Assembly (NCBI GenBank): GCA_951230915.1
Contig: OX579640.1
Location: forward strand, 8,824,981 to 8,888,980
DNA: 64,000 bases
Source of the DNA: Antitrichia curtipendula
Taxonomy: Eukaryota > Streptophyta > Bryopsida > Hypnales > Leucodontaceae
Reading direction: 5' to 3'
A model generated the notes under the pieces. The model did not search any database. It was not told the origin of the DNA and was given only the letters and a program-made list of their open reading frames with translations. A program made the position numbers and the translations under genes. Shown piece after piece: positions 9,803-20,123 of the stretch. Positions within the stretch are counted from its first letter, which is position 1, and the number at the start of each line of letters is the position of its first letter.

Positions 9803-11911
9803 AAAATTGAAACTCCAATGACTTTCCTACTTATGAGGTTTGCAAAGTGTTCATTGTCTTTGAGGAAGGTGTTCGAGTATGAGTTCTTCTTGTCTTTGTG
9901 CCTTTGGCCCCCATTTCATTCATAGAAGTTGTTATGCGCTGATCTTTGTGGGTTTAGGGGTGGACCTCTTCTGGGATGGTTATTCTAATTTCTATGGGTT
10001 TAACAGGGTATGGGACTGCAGATCCATTCCGAGTTCGCCCTGAAACTGCATATGGGTGTGTCAATTTCCTTTACTAGAATTTACATTAGACATACATACA
10101 TATTTGTTTGTATGTATACAAGCATAGGGCACCATTACCACTCTGCCGTTCATCCATGGCTAGCCTGAAGTGTCTCAAACTGCATGTGAAGTAAACCAAC
10201 GCTTTGACCTTGCGTGCACCTTATGTGAATGCTCTGGCCATGTTTTGGTTACTTGTTGTGGGTATAGTTGCTTTCTATACGGACAGAGAAGTATAGACAT
10301 GGGTAAGATTTCTGGTTGCAATTAAAATTGAACGTGTCCTCACAGATAAGTAGATAACCAAGCAAAACATTACAGGGACCAAAACTATGTGACACAAAGT
10401 TTGGATGCAAGTTGCTGAAACTGTCTATGAAATTCAGAGGTGAAGTGTGGCCCCAAAAATAGTGCAAAACAATGCCACTAAAACAATGAAATATTGTGCA
10501 CAACAAGTGCAATCAAATATTAGAACGTAGTGTAGTAAATCAAAAGGTTGCTCCATTGATATTGAGAGGGTGAAACCACCATGTACAAAGATTGGTTGTG
10601 CCTCAACTATCCTAAACCTCAAGATGCTGAATACATAAGGAAACCGTAAACCTTGTAGACATGCTCCAGCTTCACTGCCATGCATCTGACACAAATCACA
10701 AGTTTAGGTAAGTCCGGGACACCACACTCTGTTGAAGCAACCGGACCTAAATACAAGCAACAGGACCCTAATCCGGCAAGGGATACAAGCAATGAAAAGC
10801 CTACCAGGAAAGAATCAAGAAAAAGAAAGCTTCTCCCAGAAGATTATGCATGCTCTGGCTTCTCGACACAATATCAGCCACATTGCCCAAGGAAGACACA
10901 TTCATTTATAGTTTGATACGGATGTTAGAGCCGTATGTTCACCTCCCTCTTGCCTGCGTAGCTGAAAAATGTCACGAACTCCAACTCCGCTTCACAGAAT
11001 TCTTCAACATCCATAATAAACGACTATTGGAAACAAACAAACACTCGAAAGCTCTCAATTCCGCATACATTGTTTCTGCCGCTCCTTCCAACCACAGAGC
11101 TCCGCCTGTTGCTTGAAAGAACTCAAGCCATTACACAGTATACTCCTCCCCTTCCAAAAATCACACGAAATACAAGAATCAATCTACAAGATTCCACAAA
11201 GCTTCGGTGCCACAAAGCTCCATCAGAATCATTTGAAAATAGAGTCGCACTCATTCACAGTAGCCTTTTCCTCCCTGCTCAGACCATCAAAAGCGACAAG
11301 AAGAGGACCAAATTGAAGCCCGGAATGAATGTTGCAAGCCTGGAACCGACCGAAATGTGCACAAATTCATACCCACCTCCCCCCCCCCGACTACTCAGTC
11401 CCTGTCCGAACAGTTCCTTCACCTTGTCGAGCAAAACTCTCTCGATTTGTCCGCATATGGTAACTAAATTTAGCATTTGCTTTAGGCACCACCGGACCAC
11501 CGGGCCACCGGCACAACATGAACTACATGAACACTCTGCAGAGCAGGAATGCATTTAGTTCTCTAAATCACTATTTCTCTCCGGGTGGGTGGTACATTGA
11601 AGTCATGAAATATGAACTAGGGAATAGCATGAAGAAATGCACTGGGTTTAGAAGCATACATACATGAGCAGCTGTTACTAAAGGCAGGTGAGGTTGTCCT
11701 AGAAGCCTCTAGACTCCGCATCTAAAAGAGAAGCAATTATATAATCCAAGATTGGCACGAGTAACTCATAACTAGTAACACTGCCCTTGACGGAATGGGC
11801 GGTTGGAGGCATGCAGAAATCAGAAAGCAGAGTTGCATGACTTTGAACATATGCAAATGGCGTATCATCTCGTAGTACATAAGTTCTACTGTTAGGTTGA
11901 TATTGTTCATA
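9803..11911. other. Intergenic, no gene seen
   Basis: About 2.1 kb without a convincing coding frame. It holds a short palindrome of CATACATAC/GTATGTAT units near 10090-10120 and a C-run at about 11388-11398. The open frames here are CA-rich or Ser/Pro-rich and have no recognisable motif. Confidence 0.4.
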
Positions 11912-13688
11912 TCAATAGCCTTGAATCAGCATTTCACCAGGCACAAATTCATTACCAAAGTCATCCATGAAGGCCTCAGTGTTTACATGCTCCCCCTTTG
12001 TCACGAGCATGACCCAAAATGATTCACCTTCGTCACTATCGGCCTTCACTGCAATGTTGAATCCAACTTGCACACGCTTGGTCCCAATGTCGACTTCCAA
12101 ATCAAATTCCGTGTTGTCCCAGTCTTGCTCAAAGAATGAACGTAAGCCTGTTCGGACCTTAGGACATACTCTCCGTAATGTCCAGTCGGGCACATGGGCC
12201 TTCTGGTAGCAACGCAAATCAGAATCTGGGTCTGAACAGGCCACGCAAAAACAAGTCAATTGGCGGTATTGTATCAAAGTTGGATCCCTACACAATAGAG
12301 ACATGCACTGATGCATGCCTCTGCTCCCTGGAATTGTTTCAGCCTCCAACTTGTCTACTCTTGGAATGTCACCTTCTTTGATTTCCCAAAAGAACTTCGT
12401 GATTGTTTGGCGCTCTCCAGGTCGCCCTGCATGAAATTTGTTGCTCTCCTCCTGCAAAAAACGAACTACTTGATACGCATTCTGCAGCTGTCGCTCGTTA
12501 GGTTTGATTTGCTCCTTGTATAACTCCTTTTTAAGGAGAGCACCTGCCCCTTCCACTTCTCCTTTGCCGTGTTCAGAGGCAAAGTAATTCCAGCACATTT
12601 GGCAACCTTCTGGCAATGCATCCGTCACAGTTAGACTGGGAAATCTACTCACAAAATACCAAGCTCGGGCAGACTTAAACTGCCCACTACAGCCATCACT
12701 CCACACAATATGATTAGTAGGTTGAAATCCCTCGGACTTAAGGTGATTCCAGTGCAACATTAATGAATGCTGAACATATAATGAGTCGTGTTGCTTGTCA
12801 TCAGAAACGTAATAGTGAACCTGTTTCAGCAAATAAAGCTCACCACTACATGCGGTCCAATCGGGGTTCCTCCGGTAAGTAATGTGGACCAGAATTGAAA
12901 CTTGTTCACTACGCCAATGCATAGACTGAATATCATTCTGAACCTTCATGGAGTAATTCTCAGAGAAGTCCAAGCAAGATATGAGAGTACCCTCAGGGAC
13001 AGAATGGAACAACTCTTTGAATTGGAAGTTCTGCCAGGAGGCCAAAAAGTTATGGACGATGAATTTTGCAAGTTTTGGTTTCAAATACTCTATGAGTTCT
13101 GAGGGCTTTGTCTCACAATACATAATCTTGATGGCCTTCTTTGGCTTCCCGACCTCCCCCCCCACCAATAGTCTCATACCCTGTATGTTTCCACTTCACC
13201 AGCTTCTCAGAAGACAGCTCACAAGGACAAATTCTTAAGTGATCAACTCCACAATTCAAACAATCACCTAAAAGGCAGTCCCGCTTATACCACATGTCGA
13301 ATTCACCTTTTTGGCAAAGAACTGAAGTCCAAAGATGCGTTAAACGTTCATAGACTTCATTATGTGCATTGCAACCCTCACTAATGATTTCCAAATCGTT
13401 AAGTGCATCACAAACAATGCAAGAACAAGAGCAGGCTTCATGAACCCCCTGCAAATCACTGCACATGCCGTTCAGGCCATCTCAAAGGTGTTCAAAATCT
13501 TGGTGGTACCTGCAACAATATGTATTCCATGCTACGAGTCTCCTTACCCACCAAGACTTCAATCCCTCGAACGTCCTCAAGCCGCATTTGACATCGGGAA
13601 ACTTTTGCTTGAATTGTGTAAAGAACTCCAACTGCCACAAAAGAATGTGTTAATGCTTACCTCCTTGTCCTAAGCCACAGAGGACCAC

Positions 13689-13797
13689 AAAGGACTATGG
13701 GTGTACTTCTATACTACTTATACAAGCACTGTGAAGGACTACCAAGGACTATGGGTGTACTTCTATACTACTTACACAAGCACTGTAAAGGACTACC
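13689..13797. repeat. 54-bp direct repeat, two copies
   Basis: The sequence AGGACTATGGGTGTACTTCT starts at 13691 and again at 13745, and the copies continue nearly identically for 54 bp. They lie in the presumed intron of the DDE-like gene. Confidence 0.85.
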
Positions 13798-13820
13798 AAG
13801 GACGAAGGGATACAGGGTCC

Positions 13821-13968
13821 TTACCTGCTTAGATTCGTTCCAAGTAAGGAGCTCAAAGAACAAAGGTACTTACTTGCTTAGATTTGTTACAAGTAAGGAG
13901 TTCAAAGAAAGAGGGTTGCTTATGCATTTAGATTCGTTACATGTAATGACCTCAGAAAACAAAGCACA
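13821..13968. repeat. 49-50-bp tandem repeat, three degenerate copies
   Basis: TTACCTGCTTAGATTCGTT and its variants start at 13821, 13870 and 13920, each followed by an AAGTAAGGAGYTCAAAGAA-like tail. It adjoins the 54-bp repeat. Confidence 0.75.
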
Positions 13969-15863
13969 CATGTAGTGCTTACCTGCTATGGAAGATCAAA
14001 GTAAAGGAACCAAAAACAACAAAGGAACATCAATTGCTTGGGTCTAAGCGGACAAGGCTTCTTGACTTCTATACAGCCTTTGCAGTGCTCTTTAAAAGAG
14101 GCGGGGTTCCTTAGCTTCTTACAAGAAAGGACCTTCAATGACTAAAGGACTACAAACAGCACCTATTTGAAACCATGTTGTGGTTTGAAGATCTATTCCT
14201 TACCCTCACAAAGTCCAAGCGCTTCGAAGTCCCAACATATGTCCTAGCAGCCTCAAAAGGACATGTGCCAACCTTCCAAAATGAAGAACTTCACTCCGCT
14301 CCTAAGCAGACGCTTCAGTAAGAGTGCAATGCCTCTAATCGTACGCATACCCCAAACCCTGCAGTAAAACGTAAGACATGACTAATACACACTCTTCAAA
14401 TGGAATGAGCAATTGAAGCCATAGACTGTGGAAGTTCTATTGTACCTAGGATACTTGTAGATAATGAGTTGCATGTTCGATGTACAGCTTTGGTGCAATC
14501 CACTTCCTCACGATGTCCTTGCGATTAGGAGAAATAGTGGTCTCTTCCTCCCACCACTTGATAATAATTTTCTTAACTGCTTCTGAGAGTGCATGATCGG
14601 AGCGGACTCTTCTCTGATCTCTAAGCCAAAAAGTATCTTGCAGATTGTCTACAAGAACTCTCCTAGCGAGTGCCTTCTTGATGTTTCTGCGATCCACTCC
14701 GAGTAATCCTGCCACACCCCTTTGACTTCCAATTCCTGGTGCAACTGCGAACGTAGTCACAATGTTTTTTGCAAGAAGCGATTTATGTTTTCGAAGCCCA
14801 ACTAAGTGAGTTTGCAAACCATCTTTGACACTACCGAGGACACCAAGTCCCAATTTTACCGAGGCAGGATCCCTCAGAAAAGGTGGTACCATGTCTTTCA
14901 GCACTGCTTGCCCCAAAAGCTTCACAATCGTGAGCTGCTGAACCTCCGTATCATGATCTTTCAATTTTTGTGCCGCGTACAAGCCAATCTCTCTAGCAAG
15001 ACTGGCACTGGTTCTTTGAGCTCTTTTTTTAACAGACCCTACAAATCGAGGCTCTACGTTTTCGCTTCTCACTACAGTCACTTTTGCTACGCCTCGTAAT
15101 TCAGCTTTCCTTGCACGACATCTGCGTTGTCTCTCTCGATTATCAGCTTTCCGCTTCTCAGCGTACAAAAGAGGGAATTCAAAATCTAGTATTGAAAAGT
15201 GTGCAAAATCCGTAAAGGATTGCAAACCTGAGGATGCCTTAAACCTTAAACCCTAAAGAAAAATTCTTATCAACTAAGACCTGAACTCGCTTTCCTGCAA
15301 GTGAACTTCAAGTATAGACCTGATTTCAAAATCAAAGCTTTTGGAATCAAATTACGGACCGGGGGGAACCAGATTTTTCTTCACCTAAGACCCTAATCCG
15401 CTCTCTTGCAAGTTGAAAGCTTGTAATTCATCTCAGAATTAAAGCATACAGAATCAAATTACGGACCAGTCCGAGGGAAGCACACTGTACTTTGCCGCCA
15501 ACGACACTTACGGACTCTTGTTTCAAATTTACATGGAAGCACAAGCGGTTCCCACACGACCTGATCTACAATCCTATCATGCATCTCAAAAAGGCGGGCT
15601 GCTTTACTTACAGACTTTGAATTACTGTTGTCGCTCTCTGAAGCTTCACCACGATCACCATGGATATGTCTTGGACTCTCTGGCGGCGTGGCAAAGATCT
15701 CTTCCTCCAAAGCCGCTTCTTCCTCATTAGGCACAATCCGCTTCATACATTTCCACACTGCCGTGCTCACTCGCTGCCACGCTGCACCAGGTCGCCTACT
15801 GCCAGAGCCACCATACACAACAGACATTGTCGAATTCAAGGTTTCCGGATGTTGATTTCCCAT

Positions 15864-16790
15864 TTTCAGATATAGAAGTGCTAGTTACCCTAAACCTTGA
15901 GCACTTGAATGTTGCGCTCAACGTTCTTCAAAACAGTAGCACCTAAAGTTGCAACGTTCAGAATTGGAAGGTGTAGTGCAAAATCAATGAAGCACATTGC
16001 AATGTCACGCCTCAATGCATTCCCCAAACCCTGTGCAGAAACTTGGCGGCAACTTTGAAAAAAAAAGAGTTCCGGCTTCCCAACCACAACCCAAACTTGC
16101 AGGTGGTCGGATTTGACAGCGCCGGCAATTGAGTGTAATAATTAACCTCCCTTTTGATCTGGCTTCAGATCATTAATTCACAGAACCGAATGTAATATGC
16201 ACCATTCATCTCCTTTTTGTAGCAATCTTTCATCCGAATTCATCCAATTATTTTAGCAACTAAAGACCAAAAGGGCTGGTGACATGGTGTTTTTTATCCT
16301 TAATCCATTTTGGAACATTGTCAAATACTACCATTTTTTGTAAAAAGGCACAAATATAATGTTAGCATCTAATAATCCAAAAATTTCAAGAAAATTCCAA
16401 ATTGTTTTCCCTTCTCATTTGATATTTCAATCCCCAAAAGGAGTGGTGACAGCCAACTTTGCTCTTATTAAGATGCTTGGACCCCCCTAACTAAGTTCCT
16501 GATTTCAATAGTTTATATTTTTGGAAAACTAAATTTGCGGCCTATTTTTAACATCAAAAATCTAATTTGGAAATGATTGGTTAAGATTCTTCTTTTCAAA
16601 ATTTCCGGAAAATCTCGGTCATTTTCAATCAATCATTTCCAAACCTCAGATGTCCTCATGCCGGAAGTCCGGAACATGAAAATGTTGGAGTCCGTAAGTT
16701 ATCTTCTTGAATTATTTTTTGTACATGATCTAATTTGAAATTGTATGCTTACCGTTCTGCAAAAAATAGAAACAAATTACGAAAATAGAC
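15864..16790. other. Intergenic, 5' flank of the DDE-like gene
   Basis: No coding frame is supported. The first 250 bp are the probable promoter and leader of the minus-strand gene; from about 16230 the sequence becomes AT-rich, and it ends at the GC-motif array. Confidence 0.4.
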
Positions 16791-17539
16791 TGTGTCCACG
16801 CCCAGAATATCAAGGTATCCGCCCGCACACACGCGTCCGCGTCCAGGAAATAAACGCCCGCGCCCAACTAAGTCCGCGCCCACTTTCTGCAAGTCCCTGC
16901 CCCAACAGAGTCCGCGCCCTGAAATTATAAATTACCGCCCTTCAACATTTGCGCCCGAACGATAACGTCTCTGCCCGGACCCATACGTCCGCGCACAACA
17001 ATTTTAAGTTACCGCCCGATTGAGTCCGCGCCCGGGGTATTACGTCCCCGCTACCTCTTAGCAATTCGCGCCCCGACAGAATAAGTTCCCGCCCGACTAC
17101 GTCTGCGCCCAGGGTATTACGTCCTCGCTACCTCTTAGCAGTTCGCGCCCCGACAGAATAAGTTCCCGCCCGACTACGTCCGCGCCCAGGGTATTACGTC
17201 CCCGCTACCTCTTAGCAGTTCGCGCCCCGACAGTATAAGTTCTCGCCCGACTACGTCCGCGCCCAGGAGAAAACGTCCCCGTCCTAACAGATACGACCCC
17301 GCCCGACGCTGGAAAGTTTCCACCCGTCCCAGTCCGCGCCCAAGCAACGACGTTACCGCCCACACCATACGTCACCGCCCTCAGCGTCCACGCCCAGATT
17401 CCAGCGTGGATTGAAACGTCACGGAGTGAAGATAAATCATTTTAATTTTTTTTAATTGGAAAAAATTTGACGCCCGAAGTGTCCGGACCGTCCGTCCGTC
17501 CGGTCCGGTGACCTTGGGGTGCCCGATGTGACAACCCTG
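16791..17539. repeat. GC-rich motif array ending in a hAT-like terminus (non-coding)
   Basis: Some two dozen or more degenerate copies of a 10-12-base motif (GTCCGCGCCC, GTTCCCGCCCG, GTTACCGCCC) occur about every 18-20 bp. Within the array a 77-bp unit repeats three times, with TACGTCCCCG-type marks at 17041, 17118 and 17195. The block ends ACAACCCTG at 17531-17539; read inward on the minus strand this is CAGGGTTGTCACATCGGG, similar to the left hAT end at 1528. At the next base a chromovirus integrase frame begins in mid-domain. I read this as the subterminal region of a hAT-like element inserted into the retrotransposon. The opposite end of the element was not found. Confidence 0.55.
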
Positions 17540-18461
17540 ATGTCAACTACTATGTATTAATCCTTCTACAACTACGGCGTTCCATCCTCAATCCAACGGG
17601 CAAACAAAAAGAATAAACCAGATTTTGGAACAATATTTGCGTATGTTCACTACTCGACGTCAGGATGACTGGGCCGACTTGCTTCCGTTAGCGGAATTTG
17701 CATATAATAACTCCACTCATTCATCGACCGGCTTCTCCCCGTTTTATGCAACATACGGATATCATCTTGTATTATCTTTCACTACTCCGACCTTGACCAC
17801 CATTCCGGCAGCAGAGGACCGCATAAGGCACCTTCAAGAGGTGCACAATGAGGTGAAGACTATGATTGACCTTGCAGGTGTGCGAGCCCAACGTTATTAC
17901 AACCAAGGAGTACAGGTTCAACCCACATTCCAAGTTGGTGAGAAGGTATTCCTACGACATGAGAATATTTCAACTACAGCTCCTTCCAAGAAATTGGCAT
18001 CACGATTCCTCGGCCCATTTCCAATTATTGCCAGGCTTTCCAACTTGGTTTACAAGCTTAAACTCCCCAAGACCCTCCGAATTCATGATGTGTTTCACAT
18101 TAATCTTCTACAACGGCACCACGAGGACACCATCGAGGGGCGGCGTCGACAACCTCCTCCGCCGATTATTACGGCCGACGGGGATGTTCAGTGGGAGGTC
18201 CATGCTGTCTTGGACTCTCGGGTGCACGGCCGGTGGCGGAAGCTACAGTATTTAATCAGTTGGGAAGGATATGGACCCGAGGAAAACTCTTGGGAACCAA
18301 TGGAGAATCTGCAAAATGCGGCTGACGTGGTTCGGGATTTCCATCGCTGGCACCCGGATGCGGTAGGATCAACCCCGCTTAGGAGGAGGGCCCGCGCCCT
18401 TAGACCTTATGGGGGGAATAATGTTACGAGTAGACACTCGTTTGGACTTACTAGTGCTTAG
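17540..18461 (+). pseudogene. Ty3/gypsy chromovirus pol remnant: integrase C-terminus plus chromodomain
   Basis: The frame enters in mid-integrase (LLCINPSTTTAFHPQ, then NGQTKRINQIL, then DDWADLLPLAEFAYNNS) and continues through the integrase C-terminal region to a chromodomain at about 18180-18360 (LDSRVHGRWRKLQYLISWEGY, then NSWEPMENL). It stops at TAG 18459-18461, inside the LTR, as is usual for chromoviruses. Protease, reverse transcriptase, RNase H and the integrase zinc finger and catalytic Asp residues upstream are absent. The sharp upstream edge coincides with the hAT-like terminus at 17539, so the truncation is an insertion junction rather than gradual decay. The remaining frame has no internal stops. 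Confidence 0.88.
18408..18420 (+). other. Polypurine tract of the chromovirus
   Basis: The purine-rich run ATGGGGGGAATAA lies directly before the TG that opens the 3' LTR (18422). This is the position of the plus-strand primer in LTR retrotransposons. Confidence 0.7.
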
Positions 18462-18617
18462 CAAGGAGGTAGTTAGAACGGTTATGGTGTCTTCCTTATA
18501 GCAAGTGAGAGGAGGCCTTCCCTCTCACTTGTCATCTTGTTTACTTATGAATATTATTAATATGAGAAACCTTAGTTCATGATGTAAGAGTGTCGACATG
18601 AATGGATCCCTAACACA
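18422..18617 (+). repeat. 3' LTR of the chromovirus (end approximate)
   Basis: It starts TGTTACGAGTAG directly after the polypurine tract. A possible end is ACACA at 18617. A hairpin (CAAGTGAGAGG … CCCTCTCACTTG) lies at about 18500-18531. No 5' LTR is in the window for comparison, so the right edge is a guess. Confidence 0.45.
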
Positions 18618-20123
18618 GTCATTGTGGACAAGTCATTTATACCCCCATTTTTCTCTCAAATTTGAGGGGTGGAGGACAAAATAGTACTAGACTGTACCAA
18701 GAAAATCCCTTTGCTAAACCCACTCAAAAAAAATTAAATAAGAATGATTCATTTTGCCACAATAACTTCAATTTGTATGGCTTTAGTACATATGAGTACT
18801 AATGTGCCCTCTCATTGGTTGAAATTGTCATTCATACGTTCACTCAATGTATTAAAGCCTTCATAATCTCTTATAAAAATATACCAATATTTATAGGATC
18901 TAGTCAAAACTAGGCATTTTTCAATAAACTTGGTCACTGACTACAACATTTGGAATTTGAATAATACATTGATTTCTCTACAAGTACACCAAGTAACAAA
19001 TAGCTACACTACAATAGGCTTTGTCCACATAGCACTCAATTTCTTTTGTGTAGAATAACTACTCAATTGTTTCTCATGATAGCTTCTATTATTGCAAAGC
19101 CTTTTTTCCTTCAATGAAGAGTCAATAAGGTAGACAAGCCTATTACCTCCCTAATTTTGCAATCTTGAATATGTTGGGGCCAACTCCAAGAGGGGCACAT
19201 ATTTTTTTAGAGGTATGTGCTTGTTTCACGACCCCCTGAGATTACAAAACCGCCTATAGAGTGGAGTCATAAACAACCCATAACTACCTTTCTATATATC
19301 TAATGGCACTCGGTTAATGACAAGCTAGTCACCGTGGAAATGATATGTTTTGGTATTGTGTGAATTGTTGGTTTAAAAAAATGCAAAAGAACTCATTAGA
19401 AGTCAAGCTAATGTAGATGACCTTCCGTTTTTATACAAAATTTGGAGGATGAATAGTTGCACTTCTGTCCTATAGGTATGGAAAGATTCTTTGTCATTCA
19501 TCGGCCGGAAAATGTCCTCAACAATGTTTAAGTTAGTGTGCTCTAAAAGTGCCCATCTTCTTAAACCGCCCCTATTTTTAGATGGAGAATGGAGATGGGG
19601 TGATCCTTAAATGGACTAGTTTAGCAATTGAATGCATTGAGGAAAAATTGTTTTTCTATTGCAAGAGCCAATCATTGTCTTTGATTTCTGCACATCTCTT
19701 TACAAGTTGCAAGTGGACAGATTTTGGAAGACCTACGTTCACAAATAGGTGCCTATGCCCCGAATCTTTGAAAATTTATAAGTAATTCAAAAATGCTTGG
19801 AAAAATACAAAACCACTTGTGTTAGGTTCCACATCTATTCTTCTTTCTCTGAAAAATGATCTATAAATATTTTTGTCCACGTAAGCCTGTGAAAAAGGCA
19901 TACCAGCCGTTAAATGGTCGCTTTAAGAGCATACTACCTTATGGGTTAAATGAAAATGAATATCCCAGAGCCTCCCTTGTACAATTCAAATATTATAAAA
20001 AAAGAAGTTGGGTCAATATCCATCTCCAGCAACCCATCACCGTGACATCTGCGGTACAGAAGACATGCCTATTCCCGCCGTTGCAAACCTTGCACACTTC
20101 ACACTTGCGTTCCCGTGGAAGCT
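18618..20123. other. Intergenic with dispersed repeat; 5' flank of the glycosylasparaginase gene
   Basis: No gene. About 19380-19780 belongs to a dispersed repeat: part resembles 51550-51670 and part is present inverted at 24480-24715. A weak TATA-like TATTATAAAA at 19991-20000 lies about 125 bp before the ATG of the next gene. Confidence 0.45.
19535..19780 (+). repeat. Dispersed repeat, left arm of an inverted pair
   Basis: It includes GATCCTTAAATG…, then GCAAGAGCCAATCA, then CATCTCTTTACAAGTTGCAAG. The same order of words occurs on the minus strand of 24480-24715, at roughly 75-80% identity by eye. The two arms flank the whole glycosylasparaginase gene. Confidence 0.7.

Larger units (their letters stand above)
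11912..15863 (-). pseudogene. Decayed multi-exon DDE transposase-like gene (DFSENY / SDGCSGQFK family)
   Basis: Four coding blocks on the minus strand read as one gene: 15863-15512 (ATG start, acidic, donor at 15511), about 15180-14460 (basic segment RERQRRCRARK near its start, ends ATHYLQ at a donor), 13631 to about 13160, and 13155-11912. The last two give an RNase H-like order: an Asp in SCLDFSENYS (12968-12970), an Asp in WSDGCSGQFKS (near 12697) and acidic residues in SEHGKGEVEG (near 12575-12550). That order fits a D-D-E/D catalytic core. A Cys/His-rich segment (CSCSCIVCD…CLLGDCLNCG) precedes it. Lesions: TGA at 13482-13484 where Arg would fit, and a frame change at an 8-base G run (13156-13163). 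The intron between blocks 2 and 3 carries short tandem repeats. I know similar motifs from unclassified transposon-like eukaryotic proteins but cannot name the superfamily. Confidence 0.6.
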
